The notes under the pieces: generated by a model | Told to the model about the DNA's origin: nothing | What the model saw: only the letters and a program-made list of their open reading frames with translations | The model's database searches: none | Shown: piece after piece, positions 19,532-29,505 of the stretch | How positions within the stretch are numbered: the first letter of the stretch is position 1 | Layout: every line of letters starts with the position of its first letter | Source: Staphylococcus edaphicus | GTDB lineage: Bacteria > Bacillota > Bacilli > Staphylococcales > Staphylococcaceae | Reading direction: 5' to 3' | Length of the DNA: 64,000 nucleotides | Assembly (NCBI RefSeq): GCF_002614725.1 | Contig: NZ_MRZN01000013.1 | Location: 1-64,000 of the forward strand | Translations under genes and position numbers: made by a program

Positions 19532-19592
19532 TTTAATTCATTTTTAGTTAAACGCCCTAGTAATATAAGGTATAAGTCAAGAATGGATCAGC

Positions 19593-20114
19593 CTAGTTTA
19601 AGGCATCGATAATATATGTGATACCAATAATAAAGAATACGATACACATAAATATAGCAATCAATAAAGCTGCCATTAGTGGATTAAATAACAATATAAG
19701 ACCAAAAACAATTTCAACTATATTTAATAAAATTGAAAAGGTATGAAAAACTTTATTTGATTTTTCAGACGGTGTAACCGTAAATATATTGAAAATGGCA
19801 TTAATAATGAACCAAATAGCAAAAAGGTAAATAATAAATGTTGTGCTTGTAACGACATTAAATAGAATGAGTAATCCAATTATAATGTTAATAACACCTA
19901 GAATAACCAGTATATTGGTGCCGCTTTGTGACGCTTTTTTCATTACACGACGGATAAAAATTTCTATAAAACCATTAATAATAAATAAAAGACCAATTAG
20001 CCAAGTAATTGCAAATAAGTTTTCTTCTGGAAAGCTTATAATAAATACACCAATTACTAGAAAAATAACTCCGATGAGCAAACTTGACCATTTAATACCC
20101 GAAGATTGTTGCAT
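19593..20114 (-). CDS. HdeD/DUF308-like membrane protein
   Basis: A 173-aa protein with six predicted membrane helices in three pairs, the DUF308/HdeD pattern (repeated IGxxxIxxGxxxL blocks such as LVILGVINIIIGLLILF and LNIVEIVFGLILLFNP). HdeD has been linked to acid resistance in enterobacteria; its role in Firmicutes is unknown. AGGAGTG precedes the start by six bases. Monocistronic on the minus strand. Confidence 0.8.
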   Translation of the reverse strand: MQQSSGIKWSSLLIGVIFLVIGVFIISFPEENLFAITWLIGLLFIINGFIEIFIRRVMKKASQSGTNILVILGVINIIIGLLILFNVVTSTTFIIYLFAIWFIINAIFNIFTVTPSEKSNKVFHTFSILLNIVEIVFGLILLFNPLMAALLIAIFMCIVFFIIGITYIIDALN

Positions 20115-20145
20115 TCATTTCACTCCTAAAATATTCTCTAAATAG

Positions 20146-20915
<770 letters not shown>

Positions 20916-20946
20916 AATTGATAATGATTTTCAATTAATATATACT
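20916..20946 (+). promoter_or_regulatory. Promoter with overlapping Fur box
   Basis: TTGATAATGATTTTCAA (20918-20934) is a near-consensus Fur box (GATAATGATTATCATTATC). The same bases give a -35 element, TTGATA (20918-20923), then a 17-bp spacer and TATACT (20941-20946). Fe-Fur binding would therefore block the promoter. Confidence 0.85.
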
Positions 20947-20973
20947 TAATTTCTACAACAAGGAGGAATTTTT

Positions 20974-21990
20974 TTGAAAACAAAATTAGTTATTTTCTTA
21001 ACATTGTGCTGTATCGTAGTATTAACCGCTTGTAATAAAGAGTCAAATCAAACTAAATCACAGCAAGATACGGTGAAAATTAAAAATACATATGAATTTA
21101 AGGAAAAAAATAAAGATCATAAAAACGGAGAAATTATTAATGAAACGCTTGAAGTCCCTACTAATCCTAAGCGGGTTGTTGTTATGGATTATGGTGCGCT
21201 GGATGTTATGAAAGCATTGAAATTGCAAAAAAATATCGTTGCGATTGCTAAAGGCCAAGGCAATTCATTTTTACCTAACAGTTTAAAAGAATTTAAGGAT
21301 AAAAAGTACCGCAATATTGGTAATCCCGGACAACCCAATTTCAATAATTTGGCAAAAGCAAAACCTGACATCATATTTGCATCATTTAGACAAGCACGTT
21401 CAAAAACGTTAGCAGAAATGAAAAAAGCAGCGCCAAATGCAAAAATCATCTTTGTTAGTCCTCAAAATGACAATTATATAGACTCAATTAAACAAAATAC
21501 CATGAAAATCGGTAAAATATTTAAAAAGGAAACTGAAGTTAAAGCTTTAAATAGATCACTAGATAAAAAAATTACAGCGACACGAAAAGTCATTGATAAT
21601 TCAACTGTGCTATTTTTAAATGTAGATGATAAAGGAATTAAGACTTTTGGCCCTACTGGAAGATTTGGCGGCTTTTTAAACAAAGATTTAGGCATAAAGC
21701 ACGCAGATAAAAATATGCAAGCAAATTCAAGTGGTATATTAATATCTAATGAATATTTAAATAAGATCAATCCCGATAAGTTATTTGTTGTCGATAGAAC
21801 AAAACAAGCGTCCTCGCAAAGTAAAGCGTTGCCTCCATCCTTGGACAATGATGTTATAAAAAATGTTGAAGCTATCAAACAGCATCATGTAAGCGTATTT
21901 GAAGCAAATAGCTGGTATTTTGGTGAAGGAGGCATTGGTTTGACGATTGACCAACTAGATCAAATACAGAAGGCATATAGGGCAAAATAA
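20974..21990 (+). CDS. Iron-siderophore-binding lipoprotein, SstD-like
   Basis: A 338-aa lipoprotein starting at TTG after AAGGAGGAA. The signal peptide ends in lipobox LTAC (Cys about residue 20). The mature part is a class III solute-binding protein: VVVMDYGALDVMKAL, KYRNIGNPGQPNFNNLAKAKPDIIFAS, TFGPTGRFGGF and NSWYFGEGGIGLTIDQL. These recall SstD, the catechol siderophore/catecholamine-iron receptor of staphylococci. No permease or ATPase is adjacent, so it must work with a transporter encoded elsewhere. A Fur box in the promoter implies expression under iron shortage. Confidence 0.87.
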   Translation: MKTKLVIFLTLCCIVVLTACNKESNQTKSQQDTVKIKNTYEFKEKNKDHKNGEIINETLEVPTNPKRVVVMDYGALDVMKALKLQKNIVAIAKGQGNSFLPNSLKEFKDKKYRNIGNPGQPNFNNLAKAKPDIIFASFRQARSKTLAEMKKAAPNAKIIFVSPQNDNYIDSIKQNTMKIGKIFKKETEVKALNRSLDKKITATRKVIDNSTVLFLNVDDKGIKTFGPTGRFGGFLNKDLGIKHADKNMQANSSGILISNEYLNKINPDKLFVVDRTKQASSQSKALPPSLDNDVIKNVEAIKQHHVSVFEANSWYFGEGGIGLTIDQLDQIQKAYRAK

Positions 21991-22005
21991 ATAACATAAA
22001 GTAAA

Positions 22006-22048
22006 ACAAAAACGAATTGTAACTTAAATCACTACAATTCGTTTTTGT
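22006..22048. terminator. Bidirectional terminator between convergent genes
   Basis: Perfect 16-bp arms (22006-22021 and 22033-22048) with T-rich ends both ways, between the siderophore-binding gene (plus) and the minus-strand membrane gene. Confidence 0.9.
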
Positions 22049-22058
22049 TTGCTCTTAT

Positions 22059-22406
22059 TTAATGTTGTCTATAATCTTCTATTTCATCTTTTGGAATTCC
22101 ACCACGTTTACGAATTTCTTTTCTTGCTTTTTTATCGCGACGATTGCGTCTCCAATTACGTGTGAAATACCAAATGAGAAAACTAATAATTAAACTTAAT
22201 ACAGCCATAAATGCTGCAAATCCTAGTAATGGTTCATATGTAATGTCTTCAAAATTAGGAATTAAGAAAGCTGCTATTCCTAATACGACGATAGTTAATA
22301 CAGCTGGGACAAACCATTTATTTAAGGCAAGATTACAGAAAATAGTAACTAGTATAACTGCAACTACTGAAATCCATAAATAATTAGGCATATCAAATAT
22401 TGTCAT
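22059..22406 (-). CDS. Membrane protein of unknown function, 115 aa
   Basis: Starts MTIFDMPNYLWISVV. Three hydrophobic helices (about 6-25, 32-48, 61-80) are followed by a strongly basic tail (RNWRRNRRDKKARKEIRKRGG) and an acidic end. The ATG at 22406 was chosen because AAGGAG lies seven bases upstream; a GTG at 22415 falls inside that site. Conserved hypothetical in character; no function suggested. Opposite strand to pepF. Confidence 0.7.
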   Translation of the reverse strand: MTIFDMPNYLWISVVAVILVTIFCNLALNKWFVPAVLTIVVLGIAAFLIPNFEDITYEPLLGFAAFMAVLSLIISFLIWYFTRNWRRNRRDKKARKEIRKRGGIPKDEIEDYRQH

Positions 22407-22654
22407 TTGTTGCACTCCTTACATTCTTTTGTTTATCATTTCAATCTAATGATTACTAGTATACTACAATTAACCAAAATTTCCTTCGGGCTACAGTAGT
22501 ATTAAAACATTGTATTTTGACAAACGAAGTAATCGTAAATCTAATTTTTATTTATGTTCCCCACTTTAATAACAACTAAACTTAGAATTGTGTTATGTTA
22601 TCATCTTTCATGTATAATTAAGGAAAACCTCAATTTATATTAAGGAGTGATTAA

Positions 22655-24466
22655 ATGACTGAAACATTGCCGTTTAGAAATGATGTCCCATTAAATGAAA
22701 CTTGGGATATCACAGACTTATTTACTTCAGATAAAGCATTTTATCAAGTATTGGAAGATACTTTAAATGATGCCAAAGCATTCAATAAGCAATTTACAGA
22801 ACGATTGAATCATGCAGAGATGATAGAAGTTGCACTGAATGCTTATTCTGATATATTAATTCAGCTAGATCGTATGGCAAACTATGCTGAATTGAAGTTA
22901 AGTGTTAATACAGCAAATGAAGAGGCTCAAACATTAAATGCTAAATTTTCAACTTCATATGGAAAAATTGCAAGTGAATTATCTTTTGTAGAATCAGAGA
23001 TACTAGAACTGTCAGATACAACGTTAGACGAATTAATAAAGACGTCTCAATATCCCCACTTTTTAACAAAAATTAAAGCTAAAAAAGCGTATAAATTATC
23101 TGCAGAAGTTGAGAAAGTATTAGCTAGTTTATCTCCCACTTTTGACAGCGTTTTCGATTTATATGGGACAACAAAAATGTTAGATATTGATTTTGAATCA
23201 TTTGAGTACAATAACCAAACATATCCTTTAGATTACGCTACATTTGAAAATGAGTATGAAGATCATCCAGATAAAGGTTTTAGAGAAACGAGCTTTAAAT
23301 ATTTTAGCAATGCATTACGTAAATATCAGCATACTACAGCGGCTACTTATAATATGCAAGTACAACAAGAGAAAATAGAAGCTGATTTAAGAGGTTATGA
23401 CTCAGTTATTGATTATTTATTACAAGAACAAGAAGTTACGCGTGAAATGTTTGATAGACAAATAGATGTCATCATGAGTGATTTAGCGCCTATCATGCAA
23501 AAATATGCTAAGCTAATCAAACATGTACATGGCCTTAATGTAATGGGATTTGAAGATTTAAAAGTATCAATAGATCCTAATTATGAGCCGGAAATTTCTA
23601 TAGAATCATCAAAGCGATATATATTTGGTGCTTTAGAGGTACTTGGACAAGATTACTTGAAAATGGTCGAAGCAGCATATGATGACAGATGGATTGATTT
23701 TGCTCAAAATAAAGGAAAAGATACGGGAGCCTATTGCGCTAGTCCTTATGCATCACATTCCTACGTATTCATTTCTTGGACAGGAAAAATGACTGAAACA
23801 TTTGTATTAGCCCATGAATTAGGCCATGCGGGACATTTTACCTTAGCTCAAGCAAATCAAAACTATTTAGAATCAGAAGCGTCAATGTACTTTGTAGAAG
23901 CACCTTCTACTATGAACGAAATGTTAATGTCCAACTATTTATTTAAAAATAGTAATGATCCGAAATTTAAACGTTGGGTTATCGGTTCAATAATTTCTAG
24001 AACATATTACCATAATATGGTAACTCATTTACTTGAGGCGGCCTATCAAAGAGAAGTTTACAAAAAAGTCGACCGCGGTGAGTCATTAACGGCGCCTGTT
24101 TTAAATCAAATTATGCTAGATGTGTATGGTCAATTCTTTGGTGATAGTGTGAAATTAACTGAAGGTACAGAGTTGACTTGGATGAGACAGCCACATTATT
24201 ATATGGGCTTGTATTCTTACACATATTCTGCTGGTTTAACTATAGGTACAGTTATGTCTCAACGTATTCAAAGTGAAGGACAGCCAGCCGTAGATGCTTG
24301 GTTAGAAACGCTTAAAGCAGGTGGAAGTAAGTCCCCTGTTGAATTAGCTGATATAGCGGGCATTGATATTCGTACAGACGCCCCATTAAAATCAACAATT
24401 GGCTATATCGGTAGTCTTGTTGATGAATTAGAAAAATTAACCAGTGAAATTGAAGCAGATTTATAA
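22655..24466 (+). CDS. pepF: Oligoendopeptidase F
   Basis: A 603-aa M3-family zinc peptidase cutting medium-length peptides in the cytosol. The zinc motif HELGH is in FVLAHELGHAGHF (about residues 384-396), with the third ligand in the following EAPSTMNE segment. Length and N-terminal PLNETWDITDLF are typical of PepF. AAGGAG precedes the ATG. It is a single gene with a terminator shared with the convergent pst operon. Confidence 0.95.
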   Translation: MTETLPFRNDVPLNETWDITDLFTSDKAFYQVLEDTLNDAKAFNKQFTERLNHAEMIEVALNAYSDILIQLDRMANYAELKLSVNTANEEAQTLNAKFSTSYGKIASELSFVESEILELSDTTLDELIKTSQYPHFLTKIKAKKAYKLSAEVEKVLASLSPTFDSVFDLYGTTKMLDIDFESFEYNNQTYPLDYATFENEYEDHPDKGFRETSFKYFSNALRKYQHTTAATYNMQVQQEKIEADLRGYDSVIDYLLQEQEVTREMFDRQIDVIMSDLAPIMQKYAKLIKHVHGLNVMGFEDLKVSIDPNYEPEISIESSKRYIFGALEVLGQDYLKMVEAAYDDRWIDFAQNKGKDTGAYCASPYASHSYVFISWTGKMTETFVLAHELGHAGHFTLAQANQNYLESEASMYFVEAPSTMNEMLMSNYLFKNSNDPKFKRWVIGSIISRTYYHNMVTHLLEAAYQREVYKKVDRGESLTAPVLNQIMLDVYGQFFGDSVKLTEGTELTWMRQPHYYMGLYSYTYSAGLTIGTVMSQRIQSEGQPAVDAWLETLKAGGSKSPVELADIAGIDIRTDAPLKSTIGYIGSLVDELEKLTSEIEADL

Positions 24467-24472
24467 AATTAA

Positions 24473-24518
24473 AAAGCACAGTGAGTTGAAAATAAAAATT
24501 TCGCGCTCACTGTGCTTT
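24473..24518. terminator. Bidirectional terminator between pepF and phoU
   Basis: Perfect 13-bp arms AAAGCACAGTGAG and CTCACTGTGCTTT with T-rich flanks both ways. Confidence 0.88.
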
Positions 24519-24524
24519 ATTATA

Positions 24525-25175
24525 TTATTTATTGTAAGATTCATAACGATTACCAGTTATAAAGAAATATATGTTTTCTGCAATGTTTGTAATGTGATCA
24601 CCTATGCGTTCTAAGTGACGCGCTGCTAAGTGTGCTTGCCCTGCCACAAATGGGTCATTGTCAATTAAGTAGGTTGTATTAACAATATTTTTATACAAAT
24701 CATCAATATCCTTATCTCGTTCGATAATTTCTTTTATAAGGGTAACGTCATTATTTTTAACTGCATCATTTAAATCTTTTAACATTAACAATGCTAATTT
24801 ACCCATTGTATTAAGCCTTGTCAGTACGTAATGATCAATGATTTTTGCTCTTAATCTAATTTCAGCAATATTTGCAGCGTTATCACCTATACGCTCAAAA
24901 TCAGATGCAATTTTTAATGCTGCCATCATCAATCTTAAATCGGTTGCAATGGGTTGCTGTTTCGTAATCAGCATAATAACTTTTTCATTAATTTCAGTTT
25001 CAAGTTCGTTTACAATTTTATCTCTGGCAATGGACTCTCTGGCAAAATTCCGATCCTCTTCACTTAACGATGTCAATGCAAATTCAATATTTTGATATAC
25101 ATGAAGACCAAGTCGACGTAAATCTTTTATTAAACCGTCGAGTTGGCCTTCATATTTTTGTCTGATTATAGCCAT
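24525..25175 (-). CDS. phoU: Phosphate transport regulator PhoU
   Basis: A 216-aa all-helical protein in two three-helix bundles. Duplicated metal-binding patterns EtEINEKV and ERIGDNAANIAE, then DKDIDDLY and ERIGDHITNIAE, are diagnostic. It restrains the Pst transporter and the PhoR kinase when phosphate is ample. The ATG at 25175 begins MAIIRQKYEGQ, 8 bp past the pstB stop; a longer frame back to 25256 only reads through pstB. The ribosome site is weak, suggesting coupling to pstB. Last gene of pstSCAB-phoU. Confidence 0.94.
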   Translation of the reverse strand: MAIIRQKYEGQLDGLIKDLRRLGLHVYQNIEFALTSLSEEDRNFARESIARDKIVNELETEINEKVIMLITKQQPIATDLRLMMAALKIASDFERIGDNAANIAEIRLRAKIIDHYVLTRLNTMGKLALLMLKDLNDAVKNNDVTLIKEIIERDKDIDDLYKNIVNTTYLIDNDPFVAGQAHLAARHLERIGDHITNIAENIYFFITGNRYESYNK

Positions 25176-25182
25176 ATATCGA

Positions 25183-26058
25183 TCAACCGAAACGACCTGA
25201 GATATAATCTTCAGTTTGTTTATCAGAAGGATTAGAGAAGATTTTATCTGTATCATCGTATTCGTTCACATAGCCGTTAAGGAAGAATGCTGTCTTATCA
25301 GAAACACGAGCAGCTTGTTGCATGTTATGTGTAACGATAATGATTGAGTATTTTTCTTTTAATTCTTGAACAAGTTCTTCAACTTTTAATGTTGAAATTG
25401 GGTCTAGTGCAGATGTTGGTTCATCCATTAAGATAACATCTGGTTCAATTGCTAATGTACGTGCAATGCATACACGTTGCTGTTGCCCACCTGATAAACT
25501 ATAGGCATTCGTGTCTAAGCGATCTTTCAACTCATCCCAAATTGCAGCACCGCGTAACGATTTTTCTACAATTTCATCTAACACTTTTTTATTTTTGATA
25601 CCATGAATTTTTGGACCATAAGTGATATTATCATAAATTGATTTAGGGAACGGATTGGGTTGTTGAAATACCATTCCTACATTAGTTCTTAATTTTTCAA
25701 CAGAATGTTTTTCGTCAAAAATATTCTGGTCACGATACATAATTTTACCAGCAGTTTTTACTGAAGGTACGAGTTCCACCATTCGATTTAAAGCTTTGAT
25801 ATAAGTTGATTTACCACAACCGGATGGTCCTATAATAGCAGTAACATTGTTTTCTAAAATATCTAAGTTAATGTTTTTAAGCGCGTGATTTTCACCGTAC
25901 CATAAGTCTAAATTCTTTGTAGAATAAACAATTTTCTTTTCACTATCTGGAATAGTCTTTTCAGTGTGATTAGGTTCAATAGTTGAAATAGGTGTATCAT
26001 TGCGGTCTGTATGTGCCTGTAAATCATCATTTTTGTCAATTATTTGTTTGTTAGCCAT
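25183..26058 (-). CDS. pstB: Phosphate ABC transporter ATP-binding protein
   Basis: A 291-aa ATPase. Walker [11 protein letters not shown]-loop [12 protein letters not shown] (typical of PstB), signature LSGGQQQR, Walker [13 protein letters not shown] and H-loop [13 protein letters not shown]. The N-terminal 45 residues are a polar extension before the ATPase fold, longer than in E. coli PstB. About 100 bp with a small inverted repeat separates it from pstA. Confidence 0.97.
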   Translation of the reverse strand: MANKQIIDKNDDLQAHTDRNDTPISTIEPNHTEKTIPDSEKKIVYSTKNLDLWYGENHALKNINLDILENNVTAIIGPSGCGKSTYIKALNRMVELVPSVKTAGKIMYRDQNIFDEKHSVEKLRTNVGMVFQQPNPFPKSIYDNITYGPKIHGIKNKKVLDEIVEKSLRGAAIWDELKDRLDTNAYSLSGGQQQRVCIARTLAIEPDVILMDEPTSALDPISTLKVEELVQELKEKYSIIIVTHNMQQAARVSDKTAFFLNGYVNEYDDTDKIFSNPSDKQTEDYISGRFG

Positions 26059-26162
26059 AATTAAAACTCCTTTTTTATAGAAGACTAGTAGTTATCGATT
26101 TAAAATAAATCGAATATTCCCAGTTTACTAGCCTAGGTTTAATGCTTTTTATAGATTATGAA

Positions 26163-27077
26163 TTAGAATTTTTTGCTATATTTGTTTCTTAAGAAAATTG
26201 CAATTGCATTCATCAATAATAAGATAACTAGCAATACAATAATGCCTGCAGAAGCTACGTTTTGGAATTCTGCTTGTGGTAATTTCGCCCAGCTGTAAAT
26301 TGCCATTGGTAATGCTTGGAATTGATCAAAGATACTTGAAGGCAATTGTAACAATACAGTTGGTATACCAATAAGAATGAGTGGTGCTGTCTCACCTAAT
26401 GCACGAGATAATGCTAAAATAAAGCCAGTTAAAATACCTGGTATGGCAGCTGGTAATACGACACGTCTGATTGTTTGCCATTTATTACCACCTAGGCCGT
26501 ACGATGCTTCTCTAACCGAATTAGGCACGGCTCTTATCGCTTCCTGACTAGCCACAATGATTACCGGTAAGATAAGTAATGACATTGTAAGTGCGGCAGC
26601 TAAGATAGAATTACCTAATGCTAACGATTCCACTCCCATACCTCTTACAAAAATAGTTAATCCTAGTAAACCGAATACGACTGATGGGACACCGGCTAAA
26701 TTAGAGATGCTTACTTTTATAAAACTTGTGAATGCATTGTTTTTTGCGTATTCTTCTAAATAAATGGCTGTACCGACACCTAAAATTATAGAAATTGGAA
26801 TAATCGTAACCATCAACCAAATTGTACCAATGAGTGCCCCCTTGACACCTGCCATGGATGGTGTAGATGATGAGAAACTTGTGAAGAATGATGGTGTTAA
26901 GTGACCGACCCCTTTGATTAAAGTATCAATAATCAATGCCGCTAAGACGAGCAATCCGATCATCGTACATGCAAAAAATGCCCATTTATTAAGCCTATTA
27001 ACCGACAATCTCCCAGAGAGGTTCTTTTCAACAGTGTTTTGATCGACAAGTACTTTACTATTATTAGCTTCAGCCAT
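26163..27077 (-). CDS. pstA: Phosphate ABC transporter permease
   Basis: A 304-aa inner-membrane permease with six helices and the EAA loop EASYGLGGNKWQTIRRVVLP contacting PstB. The stretch GVPSVVFGLLGL matches the PstA/PstC family pore segment. It ends within 2 bp of the pstC gene order start (27079), as expected for a coupled pair. The first 25 residues are a polar cytosolic lead. Confidence 0.95.
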   Translation of the reverse strand: MAEANNSKVLVDQNTVEKNLSGRLSVNRLNKWAFFACTMIGLLVLAALIIDTLIKGVGHLTPSFFTSFSSSTPSMAGVKGALIGTIWLMVTIIPISIILGVGTAIYLEEYAKNNAFTSFIKVSISNLAGVPSVVFGLLGLTIFVRGMGVESLALGNSILAAALTMSLLILPVIIVASQEAIRAVPNSVREASYGLGGNKWQTIRRVVLPAAIPGILTGFILALSRALGETAPLILIGIPTVLLQLPSSIFDQFQALPMAIYSWAKLPQAEFQNVASAGIIVLLVILLLMNAIAIFLRNKYSKKF

Positions 27078-27078
27078 A

Positions 27079-28008
27079 TTAATACTCCTCTCTGAAACGT
27101 TTCGTAATCCAATGTGAAATTAAGTTCATAATTAATGTAAATAAGAATAATGTGAAACCTACAGCATAAATACTGTAATAAATGTCTGAACCGAATGTTG
27201 CATCCCCTGTTGCTACTTGTACGATATAACCAGTCATTGTTTGGATAGAGCCAGTTAAATCAAGTGATGCGGATGGTGTGCTCCCGGCAGCTAACGATAC
27301 AATCATTGTTTCACCGATTGCACGAGATACAGCTAGTACAATGGAGGCCATGACACCAGAAGTTGCTGCAGGTAAGACTACTTTAGTAGCTACTTCAAAT
27401 TTTGTTGCACCAAGTCCTAATGCGCCTTCACGCATCTTGTTTGGCACTGAAGACATTGCATCTTCACTCATACTAGAAATCAAAGGTATAATCATAACAC
27501 CTACGACAATACCAGGACTGATAGAGTTGAAACTACCAAGTTCAGGGAAGATTGAGCGTAATAATGGTGTTACAAATGTCAGTGCGAAGAAACCAAATAC
27601 AATTGTAGGAATACCGGATAATATTTCAAGAATTGGTTTGATAATACTTCTCGCTCTACTAGATGCATATTCACTTAAATAAAGTGCAGCACCTAAACCA
27701 AGTGGTACGGCTACAATAGTAGCAATGGCTGTAATCTTTAATGTCCCGAGAATTAATGCCCAAATACCATATTTAGGTGATGATGAGAATGGGTTCCATT
27801 CCATCGTTAAGAAAAAGTCTGCTAACGAAACACGTGTAAAGAACGTAATGGTTTCAGTCAACAATGTTATAACTATCCCAACAGTAGCTAATATAGAAAA
27901 GACGGCTATTAGGCCTAAGATAATAGGTGCAACTTTATCGCTTGCGCCATTCTTTTTAGCGTTATTTTTTGCTATCATTTCACTTACGGAGAGGTTATTA
28001 TTCGCCAT
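27079..28008 (-). CDS. pstC: Phosphate ABC transporter permease
   Basis: A 309-aa permease partner of PstA, with six helices and the loop EGALGLGATKFEVATKVVLP. GIPTIVFGFFALTFV is the conserved pore segment. ATG 28008 (MANNNLSV) was chosen because AAGGAAGG precedes it by eight bases; the open frame runs ten codons further upstream. Its 5' flank carries a terminator-like hairpin separating it from pstS. Confidence 0.95.
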   Translation of the reverse strand: MANNNLSVSEMIAKNNAKKNGASDKVAPIILGLIAVFSILATVGIVITLLTETITFFTRVSLADFFLTMEWNPFSSSPKYGIWALILGTLKITAIATIVAVPLGLGAALYLSEYASSRARSIIKPILEILSGIPTIVFGFFALTFVTPLLRSIFPELGSFNSISPGIVVGVMIIPLISSMSEDAMSSVPNKMREGALGLGATKFEVATKVVLPAATSGVMASIVLAVSRAIGETMIVSLAAGSTPSASLDLTGSIQTMTGYIVQVATGDATFGSDIYYSIYAVGFTLFLFTLIMNLISHWITKRFREEY

Positions 28009-28044
28009 ATGAATTCCTTCCTTCTTGTAAACTCCCAATTATTT

Positions 28045-28121
28045 AAAAAAGTTGGGCCTGGACATTAGAAGACAAAGTATCTAAGAAATCTAACTTTGTC
28101 CCCCAATTCCAGAATCCCAAC
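28045..28121 (-). terminator. Intra-operon hairpin between pstS and pstC
   Basis: In transcript sense, GTTGGG-TGGA pairs with TCCA-CCCAAC and is followed by TTTTTTAAAT; an inner GACAAAGT/ACTTTGTC stem extends it. It would stop a share of transcripts after pstS. The core resembles other intergenic hairpins in this window. Confidence 0.7.
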
Positions 28122-28130
28122 CCTAAGCTA

Positions 28131-29087
28131 TTATTTACTTTCTTCTTTATCTTCTTTTTTACTGTCTTTGCCAATAATATCTTTTAGTTTAGATTGTTGT
28201 TCATTGTAATCTTTCTTCGGTAATGCAACGAATCCAGCATCGTTAGCTGATTTACCTTTGTCTTCAAGAACAAACTTCATGAAGTCTTGGAATCCTTTGT
28301 TATCTTTAAGTTTTTTCTCATTAGTATAGATGTATAATGGTCTGCTTAAAGCATAAGAACCATCTTGGATTGTTTTCTTAGTAGGTTCAGTTGTTTGACC
28401 TTTGTCGTCTTTAATTTTAACTTCTTTTAATTTATCTTTATTTTGTTCATAGAAGTTATAACCGAAGTAACCGATACCTTCTTTGTTCTTTTCTACTGAT
28501 TGAACAATTACGTTTGTATCAGCATTTTTCTCTGCTTTAATATCACCTTTGTCCATTACTTCTTCAGTGAAGAAATCGTAAGTACCATGTGATTGGTCAG
28601 GTGAGAAAGCTTTAATTTCTTTAGAAGGCCATTTAGGATTAACATCTTTCCACGTTTTAGCTTTACCTGAATATATTTCTTTAAGTTGATCTTTAGATAA
28701 TTCGTTAACGAAATCATTATCTTTGCTGACAGCAATTGTTACACCGTCTTGCGCAATTTTGAACTCGTCATATTTAATCCCTTTATCATCTAATTTTTTC
28801 TTCTCTTCATCTTTTATTGGTCTAGATGCATTTGAAAAATCAGTACTACCTGAGATGAATTTTTCGAAACCGCCACCAGTACCAGCAGTACCATTTGATA
28901 CAGTTACATCTTTATTATCTTTAGCAAATTTTTCGTTTAGTTTTTCAATGATTGGACCTACTGTTGATGAACCATCGCCTTTTACTTCTCCTCCGTCTTT
29001 ACTTGAACCAGCATTACCGCCGCCACAAGCACCTAATAAAAGTGAAGCACCAATTGCTGTAGTACCAAATAATTGCCATTTTTTCAT
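28131..29087 (-). CDS. pstS: Phosphate-binding lipoprotein
   Basis: A 318-aa substrate-binding lipoprotein; lipobox LLGACGGG places the lipidated Cys at about residue 21. Phosphate-binding segments [26 protein letters not shown] and [12 protein letters not shown] are typical of PstS. The C-terminus is lysine/glutamate-rich. TAGGAGGATG precedes the start. First gene of the phosphate operon, with PhoP boxes upstream. Confidence 0.96.
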   Translation of the reverse strand: MKKWQLFGTTAIGASLLLGACGGGNAGSSKDGGEVKGDGSSTVGPIIEKLNEKFAKDNKDVTVSNGTAGTGGGFEKFISGSTDFSNASRPIKDEEKKKLDDKGIKYDEFKIAQDGVTIAVSKDNDFVNELSKDQLKEIYSGKAKTWKDVNPKWPSKEIKAFSPDQSHGTYDFFTEEVMDKGDIKAEKNADTNVIVQSVEKNKEGIGYFGYNFYEQNKDKLKEVKIKDDKGQTTEPTKKTIQDGSYALSRPLYIYTNEKKLKDNKGFQDFMKFVLEDKGKSANDAGFVALPKKDYNEQQSKLKDIIGKDSKKEDKEESK

Positions 29088-29147
29088 TGAAACATCCTCC
29101 TAATAAATGAATAACCCAAAAAGTTATATGTATTTCTTACAGTTCCT

Positions 29148-29201
29148 ATACTACACGCCTTTTATTAAATACAAATATAGATAATGTAAATGTTTTGTTA
29201 A
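29148..29201 (-). promoter_or_regulatory. PhoP box array and pstS promoter
   Basis: On the minus strand four TT-rich hexamers follow each other at exact 11-bp spacing: TTAACA (29196-29201), TTTACA (29185-29190), TATATT (29174-29179) and TTAATA (29163-29168). This matches the PhoP consensus TT(A/C/T)ACA with 5-bp gaps. A TAGTAT -10 candidate lies at 29148-29153. Confidence 0.82.
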
Positions 29202-29337
29202 GGGATTATTATTATTGTTTACAATATTTATATTTGTAACATAATAAGATCGTTTTCTTAGCTAATTCCCTTTAAATCAATGTTTTACTATCGTTCTTAT
29301 ATTACAAAAATAGAACACATTCGCTACAGGCATATAA

Positions 29338-29382
29338 AAAAACCTGAAACTTACTACAAAAAAGTAGTATTTTCAGGTTTTA
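29338..29382. terminator. Bidirectional terminator downstream of cvfB
   Basis: Arms AAAAACCTGAAA and TTTTCAGGTTTT with an inner CTAC/GTAG stem. It ends cvfB on the minus strand. The rest of 29202-29505 holds no gene. Confidence 0.75.
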
Positions 29383-29505
29383 ATATCGCGTACTGTATGA
29401 TATTGGGTTATATGAACGCGTTAGAATTATAATCAATTAGTTAAATTATGATGTGAAATTTTAATGATATTATTTACAAAGTGCACAGTACTATAATAGA
29501 AGAAA

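Noticed and set aside
26081..26140. Inverted repeat between pstA and pstB as a second attenuator
   Set aside because: Arms are short (TCGATTT/AAATCGA) and no T-run follows in the transcript direction.
29299..29320. GAACACATTCGC as a LexA box
   Set aside because: The second half-site is not GTTC, and the neighbouring gene has no damage-response role.
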